From positions 123,940-187,939 of the forward strand of contig DIUT01000018.1 of the NCBI GenBank assembly GCA_002423105.1: a stretch of DNA of 64,000 nt, written 5' to 3'. Positions within the stretch are counted from its first letter, which is position 1. Every line of letters starts with the position of its first letter. Below, one piece after another: positions 1 through 8,133 of this stretch. Below the pieces are notes generated by a model. It ran no database searches. It was not told the origin of the DNA and worked only from the letters and a program-made list of their open reading frames with translations. A program made the position numbers and the translations under genes. The stretch comes from Geobacter sp. UBA6151 (GTDB taxonomy: Bacteria > Desulfobacterota > Desulfuromonadia > Geobacterales > Pseudopelobacteraceae).

Positions 1-169
1 GCAGATACCCGCCAAACCAGACTCCCCACTCAAAGGTATCCCAGAAAACCAGATTCCTGGTTTCCAGAGGCCAGCTCTCCAGGTCCCATCTGCTGCGCAG
101 GCATTCCAGGCCCGGTTCATCAGGCAACTGGAGACAGGCAAACCCGTTTTTCTGCTCTCTCTCGTTCAT
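1..169 (-). CDS. N-terminal part of an unrecognised protein, cut by the window edge
   Basis: An open frame on the minus strand begins with ATG at 167-169 and runs off the left edge (56 codons visible). The start is supported by a GAGGG-type ribosome binding site about 7 bases upstream. The visible residues are rich in Trp, Leu and Glu and include the stretch LVFWDTFEWGVWFGGYL. I do not recognise the family; the pattern of a short N-terminus followed by an FWDTFEW-like motif is only loosely reminiscent of CYTH-type beta-barrels, and this is a guess. It is transcribed in the same direction as the psd gene and lies 201 bases downstream of it, so it may have its own promoter in 170-370. Confidence 0.55.
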   Translation of the reverse strand, partial: MNEREQKNGFACLQLPDEPGLECLRSRWDLESWPLETRNLVFWDTFEWGVWFGGYL

Positions 170-370
170 ACTGCACCCTCATTCGCCCGGAACAGTCTGG
201 GGATATTCCGGAAAGCTGCCCTGATTCATCGGTACAGTGTGAATGCAATATCTGGCAGGAGTCAATACAAACATAAGCAGTCAACTAGGTTAAGAACAGG
301 GTATCAGAGTTGTTGTATGGTCACGGCCCCCAAACCCCTTTGTCTGCTTCTGCTTAATGTACAACCCTCG

Positions 371-1384
371 TCAGCTTTCGCAGTTGGCTGCTGTCGCTCT
401 GGTTGTGCTTGCCAGCAAGGACCGCACCCTGATATCGGTCTCCACCAGCGGCTTGCCGAACCCTTGGCTGAAGCGGCAACTCAGGTCGCTGCGGTTTTGG
501 TTTCGCAGCAGGTCATCGGCAAAGCGGACCCTGTCCGGCTGAAACAGCAGAATGTCGGTGCTGCTGCCGGGACGGTACAGACTCTTGGGCTGTCCCCGGC
601 GCAGGAACATGCCCGGCAGCACCGGTTGCGGATCATCATACCCCTGCTCGCTGTATGCCTGTACAATATCGCCGATCATCAGGGCCACCACCTCGATCAT
701 GGCCACCAGGCCGACGCCGGTTCCCCCTGCGACGTCAGTATCGATCACCGTCACCACCCGCTTGTTTTTCGAATAGGGGGTGGCAACGCTGACCACCGCG
801 GCCGGGTTGCAACTGTGATAGATGCCGTCCACGGCAAAATGGGCACACACCAATCCGCTTACCGGTGAATGGTTGTAGTGGTATTTGTCGGGGGTCAGGC
901 GGAATACGGCAAAATCCCCCTCCTTGAACGTGTCGATCCAGGTGCGCTCTCCGTCCAGCAGCTCCTCAAAGGAAAAAAATTTCTCCTTCAGAAAGAAGAG
1001 CGACTGTTCCCGCAACGAGCCGGTCAGTACCCGGGCATCGGCCGGTGAAACCACGGCATGGGGATCATCCGGCAGCGGTCGGCAGCTCTCATAACGGATT
1101 GTACGTTCAAAGAGTTTGCGGGCAGTGTCAAGCCGGGCGGGTGGATCAAGGCATTCGGAGAGATCAATGCCGTTTCGGGTGGCAAAGGCGACCGGATCGG
1201 TCAGGCGGCGTTCAAAGTTGACCGCTGCCAGCAGACGTGATGACCAGCGGCTGGTCAACAGCTTGAAAAGCACCGTGTTGTTCTCCCGTAGCCGGTGGTA
1301 GAGCAACCGGACCATCCGGTCCCCCAGCAGGCGTTCCGTAACGACAGTGCCGCTATCCCGCTCGATATACTGGTGCCGCATCAT
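371..1384 (-). CDS. psd: Phosphatidylserine decarboxylase family proenzyme
   Basis: The enzyme decarboxylates phosphatidylserine to phosphatidylethanolamine at the membrane, using a pyruvoyl group made by self-cleavage. The family triad is visible: Asp116 in VSPADARVL, His172 in HYNHSPVSG, and a Gly273-Ser274 cleavage site in PGSSTDILLF. The site reads GSS, as in the short and archaeal-type enzymes, rather than the LGST of the E. coli enzyme. At 337 residues it is close to the E. coli length. The start lies inside the preceding gene (32-base overlap), which implies translational coupling to the 816-residue unknown protein. A second Met directly follows the first, so the start could be 1381. 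No clear rho-independent terminator follows. Confidence 0.85.
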   Translation of the reverse strand: MMRHQYIERDSGTVVTERLLGDRMVRLLYHRLRENNTVLFKLLTSRWSSRLLAAVNFERRLTDPVAFATRNGIDLSECLDPPARLDTARKLFERTIRYESCRPLPDDPHAVVSPADARVLTGSLREQSLFFLKEKFFSFEELLDGERTWIDTFKEGDFAVFRLTPDKYHYNHSPVSGLVCAHFAVDGIYHSCNPAAVVSVATPYSKNKRVVTVIDTDVAGGTGVGLVAMIEVVALMIGDIVQAYSEQGYDDPQPVLPGMFLRRGQPKSLYRPGSSTDILLFQPDRVRFADDLLRNQNRSDLSCRFSQGFGKPLVETDIRVRSLLASTTRATAANCES

Positions 1385-3803
1385 CCCCTATATCCTTCCG
1401 CTCGTCTTCCGGCGCTGTCAGCGCCTGTTCATCGTGCCGCACCTTCAGGAGCAGCAGGTTCATCAGGCGGCGCAGGGTGGCAAGATCAAGTTGTTCGTCC
1501 AGGGTATCCCGCCGGATGGCCATCATGAACTCTTCGGCTGACCGGTCATGCAGGATCAGACGCAGAGCGGTGTGAAACGCACCGCCGGACTGCGCTGCCG
1601 TGGTATCCAGTGTCCGGCAGGCGTCATGCAACAGGTCAAAGGCCTCGGTCATCTGCTGCCGACGCAGGGTAGTACGGTAGTAGCGCTCCGCGCCGGTGTT
1701 GAACTCATGGGCCGACGCCTCCATGGCTGAAGCGGCGCCCACGGTTTCAAGTATCCCCGTGGTCAGGCGTCCGGCCGCAGAGAGCCGGGAGGGATCGGCC
1801 AGACGGCGGGCAAGGTCGTCCATGGTCTGCTCCAGCCCCAGCAGCTCAATCAGTTCCGCTCCATCTTCCCGCAATGTTCGCAGGAGGGCCAGCCGGTATT
1901 CATTGCTCGGTACCCGCAGATAACCGGGATAGCGGCGGCTCGGTCGTACCCCGGCGGTCCTCGCGATAATCCGGGCAAGAAAAACATTGCCGGTGTCTCT
2001 GCGCACAAAAAAGGTGGGGATGGCAATGGCGGCCCCGAAAAATATCTGGCGCCGTTCGCTCTCAAGTGCCGGATCATCGGGTATGTGGCGATGCTCGATC
2101 CCCTCAGACATGTATTTGCACGCCAGGGCGGTGATCAGGGTTTGCAGGTCGGCGGCCCGCCCCATGTCCTCCCGGAAGGTGCCGAACAGGCTGTAATGGC
2201 GGCCCTCAAAGCCGGAAAAGCCCATTTTGGCAAACTCCCGCAGCTTGTAGAGCAGATACACCGACATCTGTTCATCGAAGACTCCCATATCGGTCAGGTC
2301 GCGGCGCAGGCGGTCGCTGTTGCCCTGCTGACCGTTCAGTGCCGGGCTACTGCCGGTGGACAGCAGACAGACCAGGTAGTCCACCAGTCGGTAGTCCGGC
2401 ACAAAATCTCCCTTCAGGCGGAAGGCGCTGCCCAGAAAGTTGTCCAGAGCAGGCGGCCCGAAGGGGGTCAGGGACTGGCCGAAGATGGAGATATCAGCCT
2501 TTTTGCGCCAGCGTCGCCAGAGCATCCGCAGATGGGTATAATCCAGTTCGTGAGGCAGAAACCCCAATGCCTTCTCCGGATGAAAATCGGTGAAGGCCAG
2601 TCGGAACGGCGCGGCGGTATAGATGCCGACAAAGAGCGGTAGAAAATGCTCGGTAATCTTGATGACCATATCCCCCAGCAGTTTCTCGTGGCCGGCATGA
2701 AAACCGGACCCGCTGTCGGCAAGTGCCCGGCTCATCCGTTTGCTGCCCAGGCTGATATGGGTGCCGTTGTTGGCCAGACTCACGTTGGAAACCGTGGGCA
2801 GCACCACCAGGTTGTTGAGGATAATGCCGGCGTCCCGCAACTTGGCAACGGCGTTTAACTGGCTGCGGGAGAGCACCTGGTGGCACAGTTGCATGTAGCG
2901 GAACTTTTCTTCCCCCTTGTCCCAGCCGGAGAGACAGGGACTCATGAACAGTTCCCGGTAGAAACTGTCGGAAACGTGCTCATTCAACTCCTTCTGGCGG
3001 ACCGGCGGATGAGGGGCGAAATAGACCATGGCCTGCTGTCCCAGTTCGGCAATGCCAAAGGCTTGGTTGGCATAGCAGACCAAAAGCTGGGTCAGCAGGA
3101 AACGGATGGCGGTCTCTTCGGCCAGGGCCACCCCCATGCCACCCTGGGGCGTCAGCGGAACCACGTTGAAGGAAAAGGTTTCCGGCGAGGTATTGTCGTT
3201 TAAGTAATGGTTCAGCAGCCTGATTCCTGTGTCGCGGATAATCCCCGGAAGAATCTGCTGGGAGCCGATCAGGTCGGCAAGGGCCAGTTTAAGCAGGTAA
3301 CTGACCGGCAGCCGCAGCAGCTCCCGGCCATCCGCGCCACAGCAGAAGAAGCGGGAGGCATCGGCCCGTCTACCGGCCCCTCTGTTTTTCTTGTCCGCCA
3401 GCAGGTCATCTTCAAAGACCTGCCGGGCAAAGGCTGAGAGCCGCCCCAAAGGAAAGCGCACCCAACTGTTTTCCCAGACTTTGGAGGTGTTGTCTGCGAG
3501 AAAGCGCTCCAGGTCGGCCACCACCTTCCGGGGGGTCTCGCCGGATGCAGCCCGTTTCATCATGTTGGCAAAAAAATTCGATTGTTCGATGATCAGCGGC
3601 AGGTCGACATCCCGCTTGTCCCCAGCCACCACGGCCTGTAATTCACTTTCCGAGCCCGCGGTGACATCACCCGGCGAAAAGGGCAGGGTCTCCGCCAGAT
3701 CCGCACGGGCGCCAAGCAGATTCAGTGCCTGGCGGATCGTCGCGTTTTCCTGTTTGTGGTCCCTGACAACAGTGGTGTACCGGTTACTATGTGGGTCGGG
3801 CAT
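1353..3803 (-). CDS. Large unknown protein coupled to phosphatidylserine decarboxylase
   Basis: This is an 816-residue protein that I cannot assign to a family. It has no signal peptide and no obvious transmembrane helix, so it is probably cytoplasmic or peripheral. It is mostly helical in appearance, with Arg-rich helices such as LRMLWRRWRKK near residue 430. Notable patches are AFTDFHPEKALGFLPHELDY around residue 410 and VVLPTVSNVSLANNGTH around residue 325, which look like conserved active-site or ligand loops. The start is supported by GAGGAGAGAGC directly before the ATG. Its 3' end overlaps psd by 32 bases, so a role in phospholipid synthesis, serving the decarboxylase or its substrate, is the contextual inference. 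I see nothing that proves enzymatic activity. Confidence 0.8.
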   Translation of the reverse strand: MPDPHSNRYTTVVRDHKQENATIRQALNLLGARADLAETLPFSPGDVTAGSESELQAVVAGDKRDVDLPLIIEQSNFFANMMKRAASGETPRKVVADLERFLADNTSKVWENSWVRFPLGRLSAFARQVFEDDLLADKKNRGAGRRADASRFFCCGADGRELLRLPVSYLLKLALADLIGSQQILPGIIRDTGIRLLNHYLNDNTSPETFSFNVVPLTPQGGMGVALAEETAIRFLLTQLLVCYANQAFGIAELGQQAMVYFAPHPPVRQKELNEHVSDSFYRELFMSPCLSGWDKGEEKFRYMQLCHQVLSRSQLNAVAKLRDAGIILNNLVVLPTVSNVSLANNGTHISLGSKRMSRALADSGSGFHAGHEKLLGDMVIKITEHFLPLFVGIYTAAPFRLAFTDFHPEKALGFLPHELDYTHLRMLWRRWRKKADISIFGQSLTPFGPPALDNFLGSAFRLKGDFVPDYRLVDYLVCLLSTGSSPALNGQQGNSDRLRRDLTDMGVFDEQMSVYLLYKLREFAKMGFSGFEGRHYSLFGTFREDMGRAADLQTLITALACKYMSEGIEHRHIPDDPALESERRQIFFGAAIAIPTFFVRRDTGNVFLARIIARTAGVRPSRRYPGYLRVPSNEYRLALLRTLREDGAELIELLGLEQTMDDLARRLADPSRLSAAGRLTTGILETVGAASAMEASAHEFNTGAERYYRTTLRRQQMTEAFDLLHDACRTLDTTAAQSGGAFHTALRLILHDRSAEEFMMAIRRDTLDEQLDLATLRRLMNLLLLKVRHDEQALTAPEDERKDIGDDAAPVYRAG

Positions 3804-3958
3804 GCTCTCTCCTCGGGCGGTCGAGGTTTATGGAGGTTGGCTGGAGTATGGTCGCGCAAGGCTGCATACCCTGACAGTAGTAGCACGAAAATGTGTCGGC
3901 ACTGCCGAGGCCGCGTGACAATCAGGTGAAATGTGGGGGATGCTATTCCCAAGCAGCG

Positions 3959-4675
3959 CTACTCCTCCCGCGCTAACTTGACCGCCTTTACCGAGTAGCC
4001 GCTACTGCCACGACCATCCTGACGAAACATCACCACGGAAGTCTCATCATGTCGGAACCATCGGCGAGCGTGTTTATTAGGGTCGCGATATTCAATAATT
4101 CTACATGGATACGTAGTTCTTTCGATAGTATGGCTTCCTTCTCCAACAAGCCGGTACTCCCGGCGCACCACTGTCTGGAGTTCAACATCAAGAATACGTA
4201 GGGTTACGGCTTCGTTCTTTCTGAAATCCAACCGGGCTTCCGGGCATTCGACAGTGGTACCGTCGTACTCTGACCTTGGAATATGAATTGTTTTTGCCAC
4301 GCCGTTCTCAACACTATCAAACCTGAATACCGCACCGTCAAATCGTCCTTTCACCGCCAGTTTTCGCCCGTTTTCCTCGCCTTGTCTGGAATATCCGACC
4401 AGGACACCGTTTTTCAACACACCGGTCTCAACAACGGCAAGCCGGTACCCCAACCAAAGAAAGGACGCTTTCACATCTGTTTTTGTCTCAAAATGCACTG
4501 TCGGTTCGCCACCAATGACACTGAAACGCTGGCTGGTATGGGCCGTACCGATGCGAAATCCCCGTGTTGTGACATCATAGTGGGCCACGGTCATGCCTGG
4601 AGTACTTGCCGACAGCGCAACCGGCATACAACAAACCATGAACGTCAGCAGCAGCCATTGCTGCCTGAAGTTCAT
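3959..4675 (-). CDS. Exported DUF3108/DUF6134-like protein
   Basis: A 238-residue protein with a clear signal peptide (residues 1-23, hydrophobic core WLLLTFMVCCMPVAL, then SAS). The mature part is a predicted all-beta fold: it opens with a HYDVTTRGFRIGTAH motif, followed by repeated strands. This pattern (a start like YdV..rG..iGt and an antiparallel barrel) resembles the DUF3108/DUF6134 group of periplasmic proteins of unknown role. The family call rests on that pattern only. It lies 35 bases downstream of the chemoreceptor gene on the same strand and may be cotranscribed. The ribosome binding site is weak (GAGAC). Confidence 0.7.
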   Translation of the reverse strand: MNFRQQWLLLTFMVCCMPVALSASTPGMTVAHYDVTTRGFRIGTAHTSQRFSVIGGEPTVHFETKTDVKASFLWLGYRLAVVETGVLKNGVLVGYSRQGEENGRKLAVKGRFDGAVFRFDSVENGVAKTIHIPRSEYDGTTVECPEARLDFRKNEAVTLRILDVELQTVVRREYRLVGEGSHTIERTTYPCRIIEYRDPNKHARRWFRHDETSVVMFRQDGRGSSGYSVKAVKLAREE

Positions 4676-4710
4676 TGCGGGTCTCGTGGCACACGTGAAG
4701 ACCGCATTTT

Positions 4711-6447
4711 TCAGGCAGGTACAAGCCGGGGAGTAGCAGAACCAAGGTGTTTGATGGAAAAACCCTGCTGTTTCCCGCCACTGACTTCGCGATTGATGCC
4801 GTGATCATGGTGCGCACAATCGGAAATCATTCTGAAATAATCAACCTGCTCCCGAAGGCCGCTGGCCATGCCCACCAGTTGTCCAATAACAGCCGCTGAC
4901 TCTTCGGCGCCATCGGCAGTACTGCCAACCGCCTCAGTGATACCATGGATATTCTGGCTGATCTGGCTTGTGGTACTGGTCTGTTCTTCCGCTGCGCAGG
5001 CAATCCGGTTGACCTGTTCCGTCAAGGCATCTATCTGGGAAAGGATCTGTTGCAAGGCTTCCTTTGAACAGTCGGCATCGCTTGCTCCCTGCTCCACCTC
5101 ATGTACTCCCTTTTCCATGTATTGCACTGCATGGCGGGTTTCAACCTGTATGGCGTTTATCATCTGCTCGATCTCTCTGGTCGCCTTGCTTGTCCGCTCT
5201 GCAAGCGCACGGACCTCATCAGCTACCACTGCAAACCCGCGCCCCTGATCACCGGCACGCGCCGCTTCAATGGCGGCATTCAAGGCCAACAGATTTGTCT
5301 GATCAGCAATGTCGCCGATGGTCAGTATTATGCTGCCGATCTGCTCACTCTGTTTGCCCAGCCCATCAATGGAGACAGATGCCTGCCTGACCAGCTCTGC
5401 AATTCTTTCAAGGGAAGCAATGGAGGAGTGCACAACGTCTGCGCCATTTTTCGCTGCCATGCCAACCTGACCGGATTGTTCAGCTGCATTTTCGCAGTTT
5501 TGTGCGATTTCACGGGAGGTGGCTGCCATCTCTTGAGCAGCGGTTGCTATGGTGTTTGCCTGGCTGGAAGCCTGGCAGGCGTCTCGCGCAGTCTGCACAG
5601 CTATTACATGCAATTGATCTGCGGCTCCGGTAATACTGGTGCTGTTTTGCGAAATTCTTGTCATTGCCAGACCAAGCTGCTCCGCCATTTGGTTCATGGC
5701 GGCAACCATTTCACCAACTTCATCATGGCGCAGGACATCTGCCCTGGCCGACAGATTGCCTTTTTGTATTTCATGGGCCATTGCCACAGCGCCTGCCAGA
5801 GACGAAGTAATTGAACGCACCAGCAGAAACGAGCACCAGAGCAGGGCGAGCATCAATAAACAGGGAGTAGCAATGGCAACGATTTTGTACCACGCAGCCG
5901 ATGCCATTGCGGCGGAGCTTTGGCGTTCCATGTAGGACGTATTGCGGTCCGCTATCTTCATCGACAACTGAAGAATACTCCCGTCCAGCGCCCCGAGCGC
6001 CTCTTCCAGCGTTTTGAATGCATCTTCACCATAGCGGCCGCGGGAAAGGGAAATGACATCATCCGCTTTGTAAGAATACTCTACGTTCAGCTTGCCTATC
6101 TCGGCTAAGACCGATGTGCCTTCAGCAGTCTGTTCATGTTTGCCAAGTTCCGCCAGCAGCAGCTCAAAGCGCTCTTTCCCTTTTTCGTACTCCTTCAGGT
6201 AGCGTTCATCCCTTGAAGCGACAAAGTAGGCCAGATTTGCAGCCTGACGAGCCTTAACGGTTTGCAGTTCCTGGGCTGTGCGTGCTGAAGGAAAGTTTTT
6301 CATACCCAGTTCTTCAAGATATCCCCCCATGACACTGGACGTATTCCAGAGAAGCCCGCCAAGGGCAACAATACCAAGGGAGGTAAACACAATTAATATC
6401 AGCAGTTTTGTCTTAATACTCAGGCGCATTGCAATTGAGGGCAGCAT
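4711..6447 (-). CDS. Methyl-accepting chemotaxis protein
   Basis: An inner-membrane chemoreceptor of 578 residues that would relay a periplasmic signal to CheA/CheW. TM1 lies near residues 14-34, followed by a periplasmic four-helix-bundle type sensor of about 150 residues, TM2 near 186-210, a HAMP domain (ending in HDEVGEMVAAMNQM) and a long cytoplasmic signalling hairpin. The hairpin tip is clear: AAIEAARAGDQGRGFAVVAD followed by EVRALAERT. There is no C-terminal NWETF-like CheR tether. I chose the ATG at 6447 because AGGGAGA sits about 10 bases upstream and the first TM follows directly; the open frame continues upstream to 6612, but that extra part is Cys-rich and not MCP-like. No chemotaxis operon lies nearby, so it is an orphan receptor. 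Confidence 0.9.
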   Translation of the reverse strand: MLPSIAMRLSIKTKLLILIVFTSLGIVALGGLLWNTSSVMGGYLEELGMKNFPSARTAQELQTVKARQAANLAYFVASRDERYLKEYEKGKERFELLLAELGKHEQTAEGTSVLAEIGKLNVEYSYKADDVISLSRGRYGEDAFKTLEEALGALDGSILQLSMKIADRNTSYMERQSSAAMASAAWYKIVAIATPCLLMLALLWCSFLLVRSITSSLAGAVAMAHEIQKGNLSARADVLRHDEVGEMVAAMNQMAEQLGLAMTRISQNSTSITGAADQLHVIAVQTARDACQASSQANTIATAAQEMAATSREIAQNCENAAEQSGQVGMAAKNGADVVHSSIASLERIAELVRQASVSIDGLGKQSEQIGSIILTIGDIADQTNLLALNAAIEAARAGDQGRGFAVVADEVRALAERTSKATREIEQMINAIQVETRHAVQYMEKGVHEVEQGASDADCSKEALQQILSQIDALTEQVNRIACAAEEQTSTTSQISQNIHGITEAVGSTADGAEESAAVIGQLVGMASGLREQVDYFRMISDCAHHDHGINREVSGGKQQGFSIKHLGSATPRLVPA

Positions 6448-6692
6448 GATGTCTTGTCTCCCTGTTCGTTGTAGAATCACTACGGACAAGTTGTGACACA
6501 CAATAACTGCCGTCCTGTTTCTGCCAGGTGTCAAATTGGTGATAAATACGCTCCCCACGCAACAGCGCCTCTCTTCCCCCGCAACGGCGCAAACGCAAGG
6601 TGCGTTGCACAATGGTTAGACAGTTACCACCGTACTGACACATTGCTACGCTAGGCTTGCTTTAACATTCGAAAAACCGGAGGTGGACTATC

Positions 6693-6899
6693 ATGAAAAA
6701 TCTGAGGGAATTTTGTCTGGATTGCGGAAGCAGGGCTGTTGGCACAACAGTGGATGAAGTACTGCCCAAGTTCAGGATGGAAATTGTAAACTATGCCTGC
6801 GGCGCGGAGTTGAAGAGCAGTTACTCCAGCAACGGTAATATCGGCAGGGTCTACCTGTCAGGCTGCAACCTGATCGATGAACAAGTTGCTCCGGTCTGA
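6693..6899 (+). CDS. Small four-cysteine protein of unknown function
   Basis: A 68-residue protein preceded by a strong ribosome binding site (CGGAGGTGGA, 8 bases before the ATG). The cysteines occur as CLDCG near the N-terminus, YACG in the middle and SGC near the C-terminus. A CxxC plus two later Cys could bind zinc or another metal, but this is inference. It is transcribed divergently from the chemoreceptor and converges on the arsenate reductase gene. I do not recognise a family. Confidence 0.6.
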   Translation: MKNLREFCLDCGSRAVGTTVDEVLPKFRMEIVNYACGAELKSSYSSNGNIGRVYLSGCNLIDEQVAPV

Positions 6900-6973
6900 G
6901 CAACTCGGGGTATCAAGGATTTTATATTTTCAATTACCCGGAAGGGGCATAAGCAGGGACGACAGGGCTCTTA

Positions 6974-7399
6974 TTACGTCTGCTCAACAATGAACTCAAC
7001 AACAGCTGCCCGGATTCCGTCACGAATCTCCCGCGCTGCCTCAAGCTTGTCATCCCACGTTCCTTCAATGTCAGGATCCGGAAAACTCCAGTGCCAGCGG
7101 CTGGCGTTATCGGGGAAAACCGGACAACGCTCACGGCTGATGTCGTCACAGACGGTAATTACATGGCTGAACAGCTCTGCCTGATTCAAGAAAGCAGGGA
7201 GATCACCCGGTTGATTGCCGGACAGCTCAATCCCCAGCTCAAGCATCACTTCAATTGCCAGCGGATTGGGTGAAACGGGATCAAGACAGACGCTATGGGC
7301 TTCAAAGCGCTCTCCTGCCAACCGATTGAGAAATGCTTCCGCCATCTGACTACGGATGCGGTTATGAACACAGACAAACAAGACCTTCTCTTTTTTCAT
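6974..7399 (-). CDS. arsC: Arsenate reductase, thioredoxin-coupled LMW-phosphatase type
   Basis: A 141-residue protein of the low-molecular-weight tyrosine phosphatase fold. The P-loop is C10-VHNRI-R16-S17, matching CX5RS, although the usual Ser/Cys-Ala before Arg is Arg-Ile here. Two more cysteines, Cys84 (VITVC) and Cys92 (RERCP), match the redox Cys pair of Staphylococcus-type ArsC, so the enzyme most likely reduces arsenate to arsenite with thioredoxin. A general phosphatase role cannot be excluded because of the altered P-loop. The ATG at 7397-7399 opens a lysine-rich N-terminus. There is no arsR, arsB or acr3 beside it. It is divergent from mgsA over a 208-base gap. Confidence 0.82.
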   Translation of the reverse strand: MKKEKVLFVCVHNRIRSQMAEAFLNRLAGERFEAHSVCLDPVSPNPLAIEVMLELGIELSGNQPGDLPAFLNQAELFSHVITVCDDISRERCPVFPDNASRWHWSFPDPDIEGTWDDKLEAAREIRDGIRAAVVEFIVEQT

Positions 7400-7607
7400 T
7401 CCTTAACCCCCCTGAACGGAATACATAATTCACGTACCATTGCATGATCATGCTACCGGAGAGTTACCGGAATGTTGCAGGTTGGTGACAAGCAAGCGCC
7501 TGCACATCAGGAGTCAAGTGCCTGGAACGGCGTTTGTTGCCAAACATCAACTTCCAGTACGGCTGAAATCAGAGTAGGCTACGAATATTCAAGCAAAGGA
7601 GTGGATA

Positions 7608-8072
7608 ATGAAATACACGACTATTGAGATGCAACCACGCAAACGGATTGCCCTGGTGGCACATGATCACAAGAAACGTGATCTGGTCGAGTGGGCCCGT
7701 TATAACCGCGCCATTCTTGTGGAACATGACTTGTGCGCCACCGGCACCACCGGCAGCCTGTTGCAGGAAACCCTTGAACTACAGGTAACTCGCCTGCAAA
7801 GTGGCCCGCTGGGGGGAGATCAGCAGATCGGCGCCAGGATTGCCGATGGTGAAATTGATCTGGTAATTTTCTTCTGGGACCCGCTGGAACCGCAACCCCA
7901 TGACCCGGATGTGAAGGCGCTGCTGCGCATTGCCGTGGTCTGGAATATCCCGGTGGCCTGCAACCGCTCCACCGCCGACTTTATGATCTCGTCAACCCTG
8001 ATGCACGACAGCTATGAGCGGGTTCTGCCTGACTATGACGAGTACCGGGAGCGGCTGAAACGCAGCGCCTGA
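7608..8072 (+). CDS. mgsA: Methylglyoxal synthase
   Basis: This enzyme converts dihydroxyacetone phosphate to methylglyoxal and phosphate in the cytoplasm, as an overflow route when triose phosphates build up or phosphate is short. The protein is 154 residues, the family length. His19 (VAHDHKK), Asp71 (GPLGGDQQIGA), His98 and Asp101 (QPHDPDV) fall at the same numbers as the catalytic residues of the E. coli enzyme. CNRSTADF is also a family motif. AAAGGAG lies 8 bases before the ATG. A strong terminator follows. A damaged second copy lies 5.3 kb downstream at 13343-13566. Confidence 0.95.
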   Translation: MKYTTIEMQPRKRIALVAHDHKKRDLVEWARYNRAILVEHDLCATGTTGSLLQETLELQVTRLQSGPLGGDQQIGARIADGEIDLVIFFWDPLEPQPHDPDVKALLRIAVVWNIPVACNRSTADFMISSTLMHDSYERVLPDYDEYRERLKRSA

Positions 8073-8078
8073 GAGGTG

Positions 8079-8117
8079 TGCCCCCTGTGTGACGGGACAC
8101 AGGGGGCAGTGCTTTTT
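8079..8117 (+). terminator. Rho-independent terminator of mgsA
   Basis: The arms TGCCCCCTGTGT (8079-8090) and ACACAGGGGGCA (8097-8108) are perfectly complementary around a 6-base loop, and TTTTT follows at 8113-8117. The T-run lies on the plus-strand side, so it ends mgsA; the hairpin also sits just past the end of the oppositely oriented cytochrome gene. Confidence 0.9.
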
Positions 8118-8133
8118 AACAGTTTGTATCCGT

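Noticed and set aside
239..868. A 209-codon plus-strand open frame opposite psd
   Set aside because: It lies wholly or mostly opposite the psd coding region, lacks a ribosome binding site and has low-complexity His/Ala/Gln composition, as expected for antisense of a GC-rich gene.
6413..6643. A 76-codon minus-strand frame covering the leader of the chemoreceptor gene
   Set aside because: Its 3' end overlaps the chemoreceptor start in another frame, its ribosome binding site is weak, and I see no family motif; part (HQFDTWQKQDGSYCVSQL) looks protein-like, so it is a weak possibility only.
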